DNA from: Bradyrhizobium barranii subsp. barranii
Lineage (GTDB): Bacteria; Pseudomonadota; Alphaproteobacteria; Rhizobiales; Xanthobacteraceae
DNA: 64,000 bases
Direction: 5' to 3'
Assembly (NCBI RefSeq): GCF_017565645.3
Contig: NZ_CP086136.1
Location: forward strand, 1 to 64,000
A program made the position numbers and the translations under genes. The first letter of the stretch is position 1. The number at the start of each line of letters is the position of its first letter. Under the pieces are notes generated by a model. It was not told where the DNA came from. It made no database searches and saw only the letters and a list, made by a program, of their open reading frames with translations. Positions 47,864 through 56,594 of the stretch are shown here, piece by piece.

Positions 47864-49549
47864 CTACGCCGCCTGACCGATGCTCGCCGCCTCTTCCGCG
47901 GCCTTGCGCATGCTCGCCGACATTTCGCTGGTGACGGTGCTCTGCTCCTCGACGGCGGCGGCCGTTGACGACACATATTCGCTGACGCCCTCGATCGCGC
48001 CCCGGATCGCCCCCAGCGCGGCGACCACGTCGACCGAGATGCCGTTCAGATTGCCGATCTCCTGCTCGATCCGGTCGGCGGCCTGCTTGGCCTGATTGGC
48101 GAGGTTCTTCACTTCAGATGCCACCACGGCAAAGCCGCGACCGGCCTCGCCGGCGCGCGCGGATTCGATGGTGGCGTTCAGCGCCAGCAGATTGATCTGA
48201 CCGGTGATGCTGCCGATCAGCTGCACGATCATGCTCATCGACTCCGCCGCCTGCGTCAGCCGCTGCGCCTGATGGTCCGCCGCCTCGACCCGATCGACCG
48301 CGGTCGATGCGGTCTCGCGCGAGCGCGTCATTGCCTCGGCAATCTCGCGCACCGAGGCGTTGAGCTCCTCGGCGCCGGCGGCAACCGATTCCATCATGTC
48401 GCGCACCTTCTCGCTGCGCTTGCGCGCGATCACCTGGGCGGTGGTGTCGGAGGCGTATTTCACGACCTTGAACGGATTGCCGTTGAGGTCGCGGATCGGG
48501 TTGTAGGAGGCCTGGATCCAGACCTGCCGGCCGCCCTTGCCGACGCGCTGATATTCGCCGGACTGGAATTCACCGGCGTTCAGCCTGGCCCAGAAGGCGC
48601 GATAGGCTTCGCTGTCGCGCTCGTCGGCGCCCACGAACATGCTGTGATGCTTGCCGACGATCTCGGACAGCGTATAGCCGAGCGCGCCGAGGAAGTTTTC
48701 ATTGGCCGTCAAAACCTTGCCGTCCATGTTGAACTCGATCACGGCTTGCGACTTGCCGATCGCCTCGATCTGGCCGGCAAAATTCGCATTCGACAGCTTC
48801 TGCGCACTGACGTCGGTCGCGAACTTCACCACCTTGAACGGCTTGCCGGTCTCATCGAGGATCGGATTGTAGGAAGCGAGAATCCAGACCTCCTTGCCGC
48901 CCTTGCCGAAGCGCTTGTACTCGCCGGACTGGAATTCGCCGCGGCCGAGCTTGGCCCAGAATTCGCGATAGGCTGCGCTATCGCGCTCACCCGCCCCCAC
49001 GAATATGCTGTGATGCTGCCCCTGGATCTCGTCGAGCCGATAGCCCACCGTGCTCAGGAAATTCTCGTTGGCGGTGATGATGGTGCCGTCGAGATTGAAC
49101 TCGATCACCGCCTGGGCGCGGCCGATCGCGGAAATCTTGCCGGCATCCTCGAGGCTGCGGATCTTGCGCGCGGTGATGTCTGTCGCGAACTTGACGACCT
49201 TCACCGGTTTGCCGGCTTCGTTGATGATCGGATTATAGGACGCCTGGATCCAGATCTCGCGGCCGCCCTTGCCGAGCCGCTTGTATTCGGCTGATTGATA
49301 TTCGCCGCGACCGAGCTGCGCCCAGAACTCGCGATAGGCCGCGCTGCCCCGCTCCTCCGGCATCGCGAACATGCTGTGGTGCCTGCCGGCGATCTCGTCG
49401 AGCCGGTAGCCCATCGCGTCCAGGAAATTCTGGTTGGCCGTGATAATGGTGCCGTCGAGATTGAATTCGATGACCGCCTGCGACTTGCCGAGTGCAATGA
49501 CCTGAGCCAAAGCCTCCCTAGCCGAAGAACCGCTTCGCCAAAAAGACAT
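47864..49549 (-). CDS. Soluble methyl-accepting chemotaxis protein with three PAS repeats
   Basis: The 561-residue protein has three successive PAS/PAC units of about 122 residues, closely similar to each other (each with [20 protein letters not shown] start, [18 protein letters not shown], then ASYNPI and KVVKFATD), from about residue 15 to 375. The C-terminal part is a signalling domain with the hairpin tip region [20 protein letters not shown] followed by [15 protein letters not shown]. No transmembrane segment exists, so it is a cytoplasmic receptor of the Aer2/PAS-type class, perhaps binding heme or flavin; the cofactor is not seen. No che genes are adjacent. Confidence 0.92.
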   Translation of the reverse strand: MSFWRSGSSAREALAQVIALGKSQAVIEFNLDGTIITANQNFLDAMGYRLDEIAGRHHSMFAMPEERGSAAYREFWAQLGRGEYQSAEYKRLGKGGREIWIQASYNPIINEAGKPVKVVKFATDITARKIRSLEDAGKISAIGRAQAVIEFNLDGTIITANENFLSTVGYRLDEIQGQHHSIFVGAGERDSAAYREFWAKLGRGEFQSGEYKRFGKGGKEVWILASYNPILDETGKPFKVVKFATDVSAQKLSNANFAGQIEAIGKSQAVIEFNMDGKVLTANENFLGALGYTLSEIVGKHHSMFVGADERDSEAYRAFWARLNAGEFQSGEYQRVGKGGRQVWIQASYNPIRDLNGNPFKVVKYASDTTAQVIARKRSEKVRDMMESVAAGAEELNASVREIAEAMTRSRETASTAVDRVEAADHQAQRLTQAAESMSMIVQLIGSITGQINLLALNATIESARAGEAGRGFAVVASEVKNLANQAKQAADRIEQEIGNLNGISVDVVAALGAIRGAIEGVSEYVSSTAAAVEEQSTVTSEMSASMRKAAEEAASIGQAA

Positions 49550-49855
49550 AAATGAACCCTTCCAAATGACCGAACAGGCGCGGCTTGATCTGCCAAAGCG
49601 CCCCGTCTGAGTCGTCGTTGACTCACTCTCCCGCCCGTTGACGGTGTCATTGGTTTGCTAATGATTACTTAAAATGCCAACATTTCAATCACTTAGCTAT
49701 CTCTAAGGTTGCAAATTGATGCATCCGCATCGAAAATGGGGAGCGAAAATTTTGTCGCCTTCGCGTCCACGTAGAATTACGGGGCCGATCGTGCGCCTGT
49801 CGAGAAATCAAACTTGGACTGGTTCGACCGCGGCTCGACCGACTAAGCTGATTCG
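49550..49855. other. 306-bp divergent gap between chemoreceptor and tsaB
   Basis: Gene-free and relatively AT-rich, as expected for two divergent promoters. A short repeat GATGCATCCGCATC is present (49721-49734). No -35/-10 pair could be assigned with confidence. Confidence 0.45.
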
Positions 49856-50551
49856 ATGCTGATCCTTGCCATCGATACCGCGCTGGAAGCGTGCGCGGCT
49901 GCCGTTCTCGACACCGACGCCGGCCAGCTGCTTGCGGAGGAATCGCTTCTGATGAAGCGCGGCCACGCCGAAGCGCTGATGCCGATGATCGCGCGCGTGA
50001 TGCAATCGGCCGATCTTGCCTTCACCTCGCTCGACCGCATCGCCGTCACCGTCGGTCCCGGAAGCTTCACGGGCCTGAGGGTCGGCATTTCGGCGGCGCG
50101 CGGCCTTGCGCTTGCGGCGAAGCGGCCCGCGGTCGGGCTGACGACGCTTTCGGCCTATGCCGCCACCGTCGTCGGCCAGAGCGGAACGGCGCCAGTGATC
50201 TCGGCGATCGATGCGCGGCACGATCACGTCTATTGCCAGATCGTAGCCGGCGACGGCAGCCCGCTGGTGCGGCCGAGCGTCGTGCCAATTGACGCGGCGA
50301 TCGCGGCCTCGCAATTCGGTGCGCCGCATCTGGTCGGCAATGCCGCAAAGATCCTCGCCGATCGCTGGCCGAAGGACGGTCCGCAACCCGTTGCGGTCGA
50401 CGCGCAGCCCGCGCCCGACATCGGCTGGGTCGCCTGGCTCGGCGCCGCGGCCAATCCCGAAACCACGCCGGCGCGGCCGTTCTATCTGAAGGCACCCGAC
50501 GCAAAGCCGGCCGCACAGCCACCGTTCGCCGCACAAGCCGCAACCTCATGA
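49856..50551 (+). CDS. tsaB: tRNA threonylcarbamoyladenosine biosynthesis protein TsaB
   Basis: TsaB works with TsaD and TsaE to make t6A37 in ANN-decoding tRNAs. The 231-residue protein has the ASKHA-type opening MLILAIDTALEACAAAVLDT and the conserved ITVGPGSFTGLRVGISAARG region (VTVGPGSFTGLRVG). Its stop overlaps the rimI start by four bases (ATGA), so the two are co-translated. It begins the conserved tsaB-rimI-fur group. Confidence 0.95.
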   Translation: MLILAIDTALEACAAAVLDTDAGQLLAEESLLMKRGHAEALMPMIARVMQSADLAFTSLDRIAVTVGPGSFTGLRVGISAARGLALAAKRPAVGLTTLSAYAATVVGQSGTAPVISAIDARHDHVYCQIVAGDGSPLVRPSVVPIDAAIAASQFGAPHLVGNAAKILADRWPKDGPQPVAVDAQPAPDIGWVAWLGAAANPETTPARPFYLKAPDAKPAAQPPFAAQAATS

Positions 50552-51033
50552 TGAGATGGCTTTCGGAATGGTGGCGCGGCGGCACGGCCGCCGTCGAGCC
50601 GGCGACCACGCGCGACGCCGCGCGGCTGGCGCAGCTGCACGGACAATCCTTTGCCCGCGGCTGGGGCGAAGGCGAGTTCGAGGGCATGATCGGCGAGCGC
50701 AACACGCTCGTGCATCGGTTGCGATTCGGCCGCAAGACAATCGGATTCGCGGTCTCGCGGATCGGCGCGGACGAAGCGGAAATCCTCTCCATCGCGGTCG
50801 ACCAGGCACACCGCGGCCGCGGGCTGTCCGGCACGTTGCTGATGACGCATCTCGGCCACCTCGCAGGGCGCGGCGTGCGCACAATATTTCTCGAAGTCGA
50901 GGAAAATAACCAGCCGGCGCGGCGGCTCTACGATCGGGCCGGATTCATGGTGGTCGGGCGCCGCGAACGCTACTATAAGCAGCCCAACGGGGAACAATTG
51001 AACGCACTTCTGATGCGACGTGACTTGTCGTAA
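50548..51033 (+). CDS. rimI: Ribosomal-protein-alanine N-acetyltransferase RimI
   Basis: Acetylates the N-terminal alanine of ribosomal protein S18. The 161-residue GNAT protein has the typical LSIAVDQAHRGRGLSGTLLM acetyl-CoA-binding motif and the C-terminal FLEVEENNQPARRLYDRAGF with RRERYY. Overlap with tsaB and the position next to fur match alphaproteobacterial operons. No membrane segment or signal. Confidence 0.93.
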   Translation: MMRWLSEWWRGGTAAVEPATTRDAARLAQLHGQSFARGWGEGEFEGMIGERNTLVHRLRFGRKTIGFAVSRIGADEAEILSIAVDQAHRGRGLSGTLLMTHLGHLAGRGVRTIFLEVEENNQPARRLYDRAGFMVVGRRERYYKQPNGEQLNALLMRRDLS

Positions 51034-51072
51034 CATTGATGGCAGAAAGCGCCCCCGTCAGGCAGACACACT

Positions 51073-51528
51073 ATGACTGGACTTAAACCTTCCTCCGCCT
51101 CCAAGGCGACCGGCATCGAGGCTCGCTGCGCCGCCACCGGCATGCGCATGACCGAGCAGCGCCGCGTCATCGCCCGCGTGCTGGCGGAATCGGTCGACCA
51201 TCCCGACGTCGAGGAACTTTACCGGCGCTGCGTCGCCGTCGACGACAAGATCTCGATCTCGACTGTGTATCGCACCGTCAAGCTGTTCGAGGATGCCGGC
51301 ATCATCGAGCGCCATGATTTCCGCGAGGGCCGCGCGCGCTACGAGACGATGCGCGACAGCCATCACGACCACCTCATCAATCTGCGCGACGGCAAGGTGA
51401 TCGAGTTCACCTCCGAGGAGATCGAGAAGCTGCAGGCGGAGATCGCCCGCAAGCTCGGCTACAAGCTGGTCGACCATCGGCTCGAGCTCTATTGCGTCCC
51501 GCTCGACGACGACAAGCCGACGTCTTAA
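51073..51528 (+). CDS. fur: Fur family metal-responsive transcriptional regulator
   Basis: Represses iron- or manganese-uptake genes when bound to metal. The 151-residue protein has the winged-helix part (MRMTEQRRVIARVLAESVDH, SISTVYRTVKLFEDAGIIER) and the metal-binding HHDH at 97-100 (DSHHDHLINLRDGKVIEF). It lacks the C-terminal CxxC pair of classical Fur, as many rhizobial Fur/Mur proteins do, so it may respond to Mn as well as Fe. It follows rimI by 39 bp. A palindromic repeat begins 3 bp after its stop. Confidence 0.92.
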   Translation: MTGLKPSSASKATGIEARCAATGMRMTEQRRVIARVLAESVDHPDVEELYRRCVAVDDKISISTVYRTVKLFEDAGIIERHDFREGRARYETMRDSHHDHLINLRDGKVIEFTSEEIEKLQAEIARKLGYKLVDHRLELYCVPLDDDKPTS

Positions 51529-51530
51529 GT

Positions 51531-51577
51531 GGCATGATCTTGTCGGAAAACCGCTTCACACTTTTCCGGATCATGCC
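51531..51577. repeat. Palindromic repeat / hairpin after fur (GGCATGATC type)
   Basis: GGCATGATC (51531-51539) and GATCATGCC (51569-51577) pair exactly; GGAAAA and TTTTCC pair inside. The element lies between the fur stop and the start of the HAD gene and may end the tsaB-rimI-fur transcript. Confidence 0.8.
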
Positions 51578-51580
51578 CTC

Positions 51581-52261
51581 GTGCCTATAGATCTCATCAT
51601 CTTCGATTGCGACGGCGTGCTCGTGGACAGCGAGGTGATCTCCTGTCGCGCACATGCGGACGTGCTGACACGGCACGGCTATCCGATCACGTCGGAGCAG
51701 GTGCTGGTCCGCTTCCTCGGCGTATCCGAGAAAGACGCGCGGCGGATGGTCGAACAGGAAATCGGCCACAACCTCCCCGACGATCTTGAGAGCCAAGTGA
51801 GTGCGGCCACGCTGCAATTTTACGCCAGCGATTTGCAGCCGATCACCCACGTGGCCGCGGCGATTGCCGCAATCGATTTGCCGAAATGCGTCGCATCGAG
51901 CGGCACGCCGGAGAAGATCCATCACGGCCTGACATGCGCCGGGCTCTACGACCTGCTCGCCCCGAACATCTTTTCCGCAAGCCAGGTCGCTCGCGGCAAG
52001 CCCGCACCCGATCTGTTCCTGTTTGCCGCCGAACGGATGAAAGCTGCGCCTGAACGGTGCGTCGTGATCGAGGACAGCGTCCCCGGAGTGACCGGCGCGC
52101 ATGCCGCCGGGATGAGCGTGCTGGGCTTTCACGGCGGCAGCCATTGCCCGCCGGGTCACGCCGAGAGGCTGCGCGCCGCCGGCGCCGGATTGACGTTCGA
52201 CGATATGCGGCACTTGCCGGAGCTGGTCCGGCGGGTTGCGGGGAACACCCGGGCGGGCTGA
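51581..52261 (+). CDS. HAD-superfamily hydrolase, beta-phosphoglucomutase/phosphoglycolate phosphatase-like
   Basis: A cytoplasmic phosphatase or mutase. The 226-residue protein has HAD motif I LIIFDCDGVLVDSEVIS (nucleophile Asp10), motif II ASSGTPEKI and motif III/IV region KPAPDLFLFAAERM and VIEDSVPGVTGAHAAGM, with the C1 helical cap between motifs I and II. It starts at GTG 51581, directly behind a palindromic repeat; no clear ribosome-binding site. It separates fur from miaB, which lie closer in other rhizobia as I recall them. The substrate is unknown. Confidence 0.88.
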   Translation: MPIDLIIFDCDGVLVDSEVISCRAHADVLTRHGYPITSEQVLVRFLGVSEKDARRMVEQEIGHNLPDDLESQVSAATLQFYASDLQPITHVAAAIAAIDLPKCVASSGTPEKIHHGLTCAGLYDLLAPNIFSASQVARGKPAPDLFLFAAERMKAAPERCVVIEDSVPGVTGAHAAGMSVLGFHGGSHCPPGHAERLRAAGAGLTFDDMRHLPELVRRVAGNTRAG

Positions 52262-52274
52262 TTTCGGCCTCGTG

Positions 52275-52370
52275 GTCATTCCGGGGCACACGCAACGCGT
52301 ATGAACCCGGAATCTCGCGCCAAAACCTCCGGATTCCGGGTTCTCCCGCTTTGCGGACGCCCCGGAGCCA
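52275..52370. repeat. Intergenic repeat (TCATTCCGGGGC type)
   Basis: CATTCCGGGGC pairs with GCCCCGG near the other end, and GAACCCGGAATC with GGATTCCGGGTTC inside. It is a palindromic element of about 95 bp in the gap between the HAD gene and miaB. Confidence 0.7.
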
Positions 52371-52450
52371 CCCCGCTGGGTGTCATTCGCTGGATTTTCG
52401 CCCCTCCAGCCTATATCTGAGGGGCGTCCTCCACCTCAATTCCGGGTTCC

Positions 52451-53845
52451 ATGACGCCGCCGCGCAAGCTGCACATCAAATCATATGGCTGCCAGATGAA
52501 CGTCTACGATGCCCAGCGCATGGTGGACACGCTGGCTCCGGAAGGATTCGTGGAGACGGCCAACGCGGAGGATGCCGACCTCGTCATCCTCAACACCTGC
52601 CATATCCGCGAGAAGGCCTCCGAAAAGGTCTATTCCGAGCTTGGCCGGCTGCGGGTTGCCAAGGACGAGGCCGCGCGCGGGGGCCGGGCGATGCAGATCG
52701 CGGTGGCGGGCTGCGTGGCGCAGGCCGAAGGTGCGGAGATCACGCGCCGCGCGCCGGTGGTTGACGTCGTGGTCGGCCCGCAGAGCTATCATCACCTCCC
52801 GGAGCTTCTGAAGCGCGCGCGCGACGAAGGCCGTGCGATCGAGACCGAATTTCCTGCGGCGGACAAGTTCGGCTTCCTGGCCCAGCCAAAGCCCGATGCG
52901 ATCCGCGCGCGCGGCATTTCCGCTTTCGTCACGGTGCAGGAAGGCTGCGACAAGTTCTGCACCTTCTGCGTCGTGCCCTATACGCGGGGCTCGGAAGTGT
53001 CGCGCCCCGTCGCGAAGATCGTCGATGACGTGAAGCGGCTGGCCGACAACGGCGTGCGCGAGCTCACGCTGATCGGCCAGAACGTCAACGCCTATCACGG
53101 CGAGGGACCGGACGGAAAAGCCTGGCCGCTCGGCCGATTGCTCGAACATCTCGCGAAGATTCCGGGCATCGCACGGCTGCGCTATTCGACCAGCCATCCC
53201 CGCGATGTCGATGACAGTTTGATTGCAGCCCATCGCGATCTCGGCGAGCTGATGCCGTTCGTGCACCTGCCGGTGCAGTCGGGTTCGGACCGGATTCTCG
53301 CCGCCATGAACCGGAAACATACCGCCGATGATTATCGGCGTGTCATCGACCGTTTCCGGTCCGCGCGCCAAGACATTGCTTTTTCATCAGATTTTATCGT
53401 GGGATTCCCCGGCGAAAGCGAGCAAGATTTTCTCGCCACCCTCGCGCTTGTCACGCAAATCGGCTACGCTGCGGCATATTCGTTCAAATACTCCGCCCGG
53501 CCGGGAACGCCGGCCGCGGATATGCAGGAGACGGTGTCCCCCGCCGAGATGGACCAGCGATTGGAGCGGCTCCAGGAACTGATCGACAGCCAGCAATCGG
53601 CCTTCAACAAGGCCGCGATTGGCTCAACGGTCGATGTGCTGTTCGAGCGTCCGGCCCGCAAGGAGGGCCAGATCGTCGGCCGCACTGCCTTCCTCCAGCC
53701 TGCGCATGTGATGGCCTCGCCCGACATCATCGGACAGATCCTGCCGGTCCGGATCGACAGCCTCGAACGCTATAGTTTCCTCGGTGAGCTCGTGACGCCG
53801 CGTAACGCGCGCGAGCCCGCTTTATCGCAAGCCATTGGAGCCTGA
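52451..53845 (+). CDS. miaB: tRNA-2-methylthio-N6-dimethylallyladenosine synthase
   Basis: A radical-SAM methylthiotransferase that acts on i6A37 of tRNA. The 464-residue product has the N-terminal domain ([14 protein letters not shown]) with auxiliary-cluster cysteines, the radical-SAM motif Cys166-x3-Cys170-x2-Cys173 ([16 protein letters not shown]), and a C-terminal TRAM domain. The GTG/ATG choice is clear: ATG 52451 gives the conserved HIKSYGC opening. phoH overlaps its end. Confidence 0.96.
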   Translation: MTPPRKLHIKSYGCQMNVYDAQRMVDTLAPEGFVETANAEDADLVILNTCHIREKASEKVYSELGRLRVAKDEAARGGRAMQIAVAGCVAQAEGAEITRRAPVVDVVVGPQSYHHLPELLKRARDEGRAIETEFPAADKFGFLAQPKPDAIRARGISAFVTVQEGCDKFCTFCVVPYTRGSEVSRPVAKIVDDVKRLADNGVRELTLIGQNVNAYHGEGPDGKAWPLGRLLEHLAKIPGIARLRYSTSHPRDVDDSLIAAHRDLGELMPFVHLPVQSGSDRILAAMNRKHTADDYRRVIDRFRSARQDIAFSSDFIVGFPGESEQDFLATLALVTQIGYAAAYSFKYSARPGTPAADMQETVSPAEMDQRLERLQELIDSQQSAFNKAAIGSTVDVLFERPARKEGQIVGRTAFLQPAHVMASPDIIGQILPVRIDSLERYSFLGELVTPRNAREPALSQAIGA

Positions 53846-53849
53846 ACCC

Positions 53850-54905
53850 TTGCCAAAAAGCGCATCGGATTCGTCTTCGTTCGCTCCCAGCCGCAAATTT
53901 GACCGCGACATGCAAGTTCCGCCCGAGACCCAGGTCGTCATCGACTTCGACGACAACCGCGCCGCATCCGCGCTGGTCGGCCCCTACGGCCAGCATCTCG
54001 CCCAGATCGAGCGGCGGCTCGGCGTCGTGGTCGACTCCAAGGGCAACCACATCACCATCGGCGGCACGCGCGACGGCTGCGACGCCGCGCGCCGCGTGCT
54101 GGAGACACTCTACGCGCAGGCCGTGAAGGGGCAGGATCTCGACCAGGGCGAAGTCGAAGGCGCGATCCGCGCCGTGATCGCACAGGGTTCGCTGTTCGAA
54201 TTCGACGCCAAATCGGCCAAATCCACTTTCGACAGCATCAATTTGCGCAAGCGCCCGGTGCGCGCGCGCACCGCCGCGCAGGATTCCTACATCCGCGCGC
54301 TGAAGCGCCACGAGCTGGTGTTCGGCATCGGCCCCGCCGGCACCGGCAAGACCTGGCTCGCGGTGGCGCATGCCGCGCAGCTGTTCGAGCGCAAGGAAGT
54401 CGACAAGATCATCCTGTCGCGTCCGGCGGTCGAGGCCGGCGAGCGGCTCGGCTTTTTGCCCGGCGATCTCCGCGAGAAGGTCGATCCGTATCTCCGTCCG
54501 ATCTACGACGCGCTTTACGACCTCATGGATGCGCGCATCGTCGAGCGGGCGCTCCAGACCGGCGAGATCGAGATCGCGCCGCTCGCCTTCATGCGCGGCC
54601 GCACGCTGACCAACGCTGCGATCATCCTGGACGAGGCGCAGAACACCACGTCGATGCAGATGAAGATGTTCTTGACCCGTCTCGGCGAGAACAGCCGCAT
54701 GATCGTGACCGGCGATCCCTCGCAGATCGACCTGCCGAACGGCCAGACTTCGGGCCTTGCGGAAGCGACGCGCCTGCTGGGCGGCGTCGAAGGTATTGCA
54801 CAAGTTCATTTCAAAGCCGAGGACGTGATCCGCCACGAGCTCGTGGCACGAATCGTCTCTGCCTATGAGGGGCAGCCGCAGCGGCCGGCCACCGGTAAAT
54901 CCTAG
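53850..54905 (+). CDS. phoH: PhoH family ATPase
   Basis: A P-loop ATPase linked to RNA metabolism, usually next to ybeY. The 351-residue protein has an N-terminal KH-like segment, Walker A GIGPAGTGKTWLAVAHAA, the RPAVEAGERLGFLPGD motif and Walker B AIILDEAQNTT. TTG 53850 is preferred as the start because GGAG lies 9 nt upstream; an in-frame TTG at 53835 would overlap the miaB end. It forms the operon miaB-phoH-ybeY-corC-lnt. Confidence 0.92.
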   Translation: MPKSASDSSSFAPSRKFDRDMQVPPETQVVIDFDDNRAASALVGPYGQHLAQIERRLGVVVDSKGNHITIGGTRDGCDAARRVLETLYAQAVKGQDLDQGEVEGAIRAVIAQGSLFEFDAKSAKSTFDSINLRKRPVRARTAAQDSYIRALKRHELVFGIGPAGTGKTWLAVAHAAQLFERKEVDKIILSRPAVEAGERLGFLPGDLREKVDPYLRPIYDALYDLMDARIVERALQTGEIEIAPLAFMRGRTLTNAAIILDEAQNTTSMQMKMFLTRLGENSRMIVTGDPSQIDLPNGQTSGLAEATRLLGGVEGIAQVHFKAEDVIRHELVARIVSAYEGQPQRPATGKS

Positions 54906-54964
54906 CGAGACAACAACCGGACCATAGGGACGCGGACAGGGTCCTTTGGTTCCGAACAGACAAG

Positions 54965-55474
54965 ATGTCACATCCAAACCTTCCCATGACCGAGGTCCTC
55001 GTCGTTGCCGATTGCTGGCAGCGCGACCCCGATTCCGAAGCGGTGATCCAGCGTGCGGTGGCGGCCGCCGCCGAGAGTGTCGACGAGGACGTTGCCGACG
55101 CCGAAGTGGCCGTGATGCTGACCGATGATGCCGGTATCCGTACGCTCAACAGCAACTGGCGCGGCATCGACAAGCCGACCAACGTGCTGTCGTTTCCCGC
55201 GCTCCAGCCGGAGGGCGAGTGGAAGGAAGGCGATGCGCCGCGCATGCTCGGCGACATCGCGATCGCCTACGAGACCATGCGGCGCGAGGCGGACGAGGAA
55301 CAGAAGCCGTTCGATCATCATTTGAGCCATCTCGCCGTGCATGGTTTCCTGCACCTGGTCGGCTACGATCACGAGAACGATGGCGACGCGGAGGAGATGG
55401 AAGCGCTCGAACGAGAGATCCTGTCTCATCTCGGCATACCCGATCCCTATGCAGACCGCCCGGGGACGCATTGA
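54965..55474 (+). CDS. ybeY: Endoribonuclease YbeY (rRNA maturation)
   Basis: A metal-dependent RNase that acts in 16S rRNA 3' maturation and quality control. The 169-residue protein has the zinc motif HGFLHLVGYDHENDGDAEEM (H-x3-H-x5-H) and the upstream NSNWRGIDKPTNVLSFPA signature. ATG 54965 has a usable AGACAAG site. It lies 59 bp after phoH and 1 bp before the corC-like gene. Confidence 0.95.
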   Translation: MSHPNLPMTEVLVVADCWQRDPDSEAVIQRAVAAAAESVDEDVADAEVAVMLTDDAGIRTLNSNWRGIDKPTNVLSFPALQPEGEWKEGDAPRMLGDIAIAYETMRREADEEQKPFDHHLSHLAVHGFLHLVGYDHENDGDAEEMEALEREILSHLGIPDPYADRPGTH

Positions 55475-55475
55475 G

Positions 55476-56594
55476 ATGCCCGATTCCGACCCTATTCACG
55501 ACAATCCGCGCAATACCGCCAATTTGCCGGTCGTGGTGACATCAGGTGAGGTGATGCGGCCGACCGCGGAAGGCTGGCTGCTGCGTGCCATTCGCACCCT
55601 GTTCGGCTGGAAGGCGGGATCGGTGCGCGACGATCTCCAGGTCGTGCTCGATGCCACGACGCCTGACGACACCGGCTTCTCGACCGTCGAGCGCACCATG
55701 TTGCGCAACATCCTCGGTCTGCACGAGCGCCGCATCGCCGACGTCATGGTGCATCGTGCCGACATCATCGCGGTGAAGCGCGACATCCCGCTCGGCGAGT
55801 TGATGGACTGCTTCGAGAGCGCCGGCCATTCGCGCCTCGTCGTCTACAACGAGACGCTGGACGACCCCGTCGGCATCGTCCACATCCGCGATCTGCTCGC
55901 CTTCATGACCGCGCGCGCACGGGTGTCCGAGGCCACGAAAACCAAGCGCAAGAAACCGCTGCCGGCCGGCCTCGACCTGCGTACGGTCGACCTGGCGTTA
56001 CCGCTGCAGGATGCGCGCATCATCCGCAAGCTGCTCTACGTGCCGCCGTCGATGCGGGCGATCGACTTGCTGGCGCAGATGCAGGCCACGCGCATTCATC
56101 TGGCGCTGGTGGTCGACGAATATGGCGGCAGCGACGGACTGGTTTCGCTCGAGGACATCGTCGAGCAGATCGTCGGCGAGATCGACGACGAGCATGACAG
56201 CGACGAGCCGCCCTCGATCGTGCGCCTGCCCGACAACGCCTTCATTGCAGACGCCCGCGCCAGCCTCGACGACGTCCGCACGGTGATCGGCGAGGATTTC
56301 GTCACCGGCGAGGCGGGTGAGGAAGTCGAGACGCTCGGCGGCTATCTCGTCAGCTTCGTCGGGCGCCTGCCGGTGCGCGGCGAGGTGATCTCCGGCCCCG
56401 GCCATTACGAGATCGAGGTGCTCGATGCCGATCCGCGCCGCGTCAAGCGGCTGCGCATCTCGACACGGAAGGAGCGCCCTGCGCCGCGTACCCAGCGCGA
56501 GAGCCGCCGCCGCGAAGCCACGCCGGAGAGCGGCCAACCGCCTTCCAGCGACACGCCCGTCCCGCCGCCAAGCGACGGGACCGGTTCGCAGTGA
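55476..56594 (+). CDS. Hemolysin-like CorC/HlyC family protein with CBS domains
   Basis: The 372-residue protein has two CBS domains (about 80-210: VMVHRADIIAVKRDIPLGEL; HLALVVDEYGGSDGLVSLED) and a C-terminal CorC_HlyC domain (about 235-320). It lacks the DUF21 membrane domain of long relatives, so it is the soluble CorC/YbeX type. It may help magnesium/cobalt handling or ribosome work with YbeY. A Pro/Arg/Ser-rich tail follows. Translationally coupled to lnt (4-bp overlap). Confidence 0.9.
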   Translation: MPDSDPIHDNPRNTANLPVVVTSGEVMRPTAEGWLLRAIRTLFGWKAGSVRDDLQVVLDATTPDDTGFSTVERTMLRNILGLHERRIADVMVHRADIIAVKRDIPLGELMDCFESAGHSRLVVYNETLDDPVGIVHIRDLLAFMTARARVSEATKTKRKKPLPAGLDLRTVDLALPLQDARIIRKLLYVPPSMRAIDLLAQMQATRIHLALVVDEYGGSDGLVSLEDIVEQIVGEIDDEHDSDEPPSIVRLPDNAFIADARASLDDVRTVIGEDFVTGEAGEEVETLGGYLVSFVGRLPVRGEVISGPGHYEIEVLDADPRRVKRLRISTRKERPAPRTQRESRRREATPESGQPPSSDTPVPPPSDGTGSQ

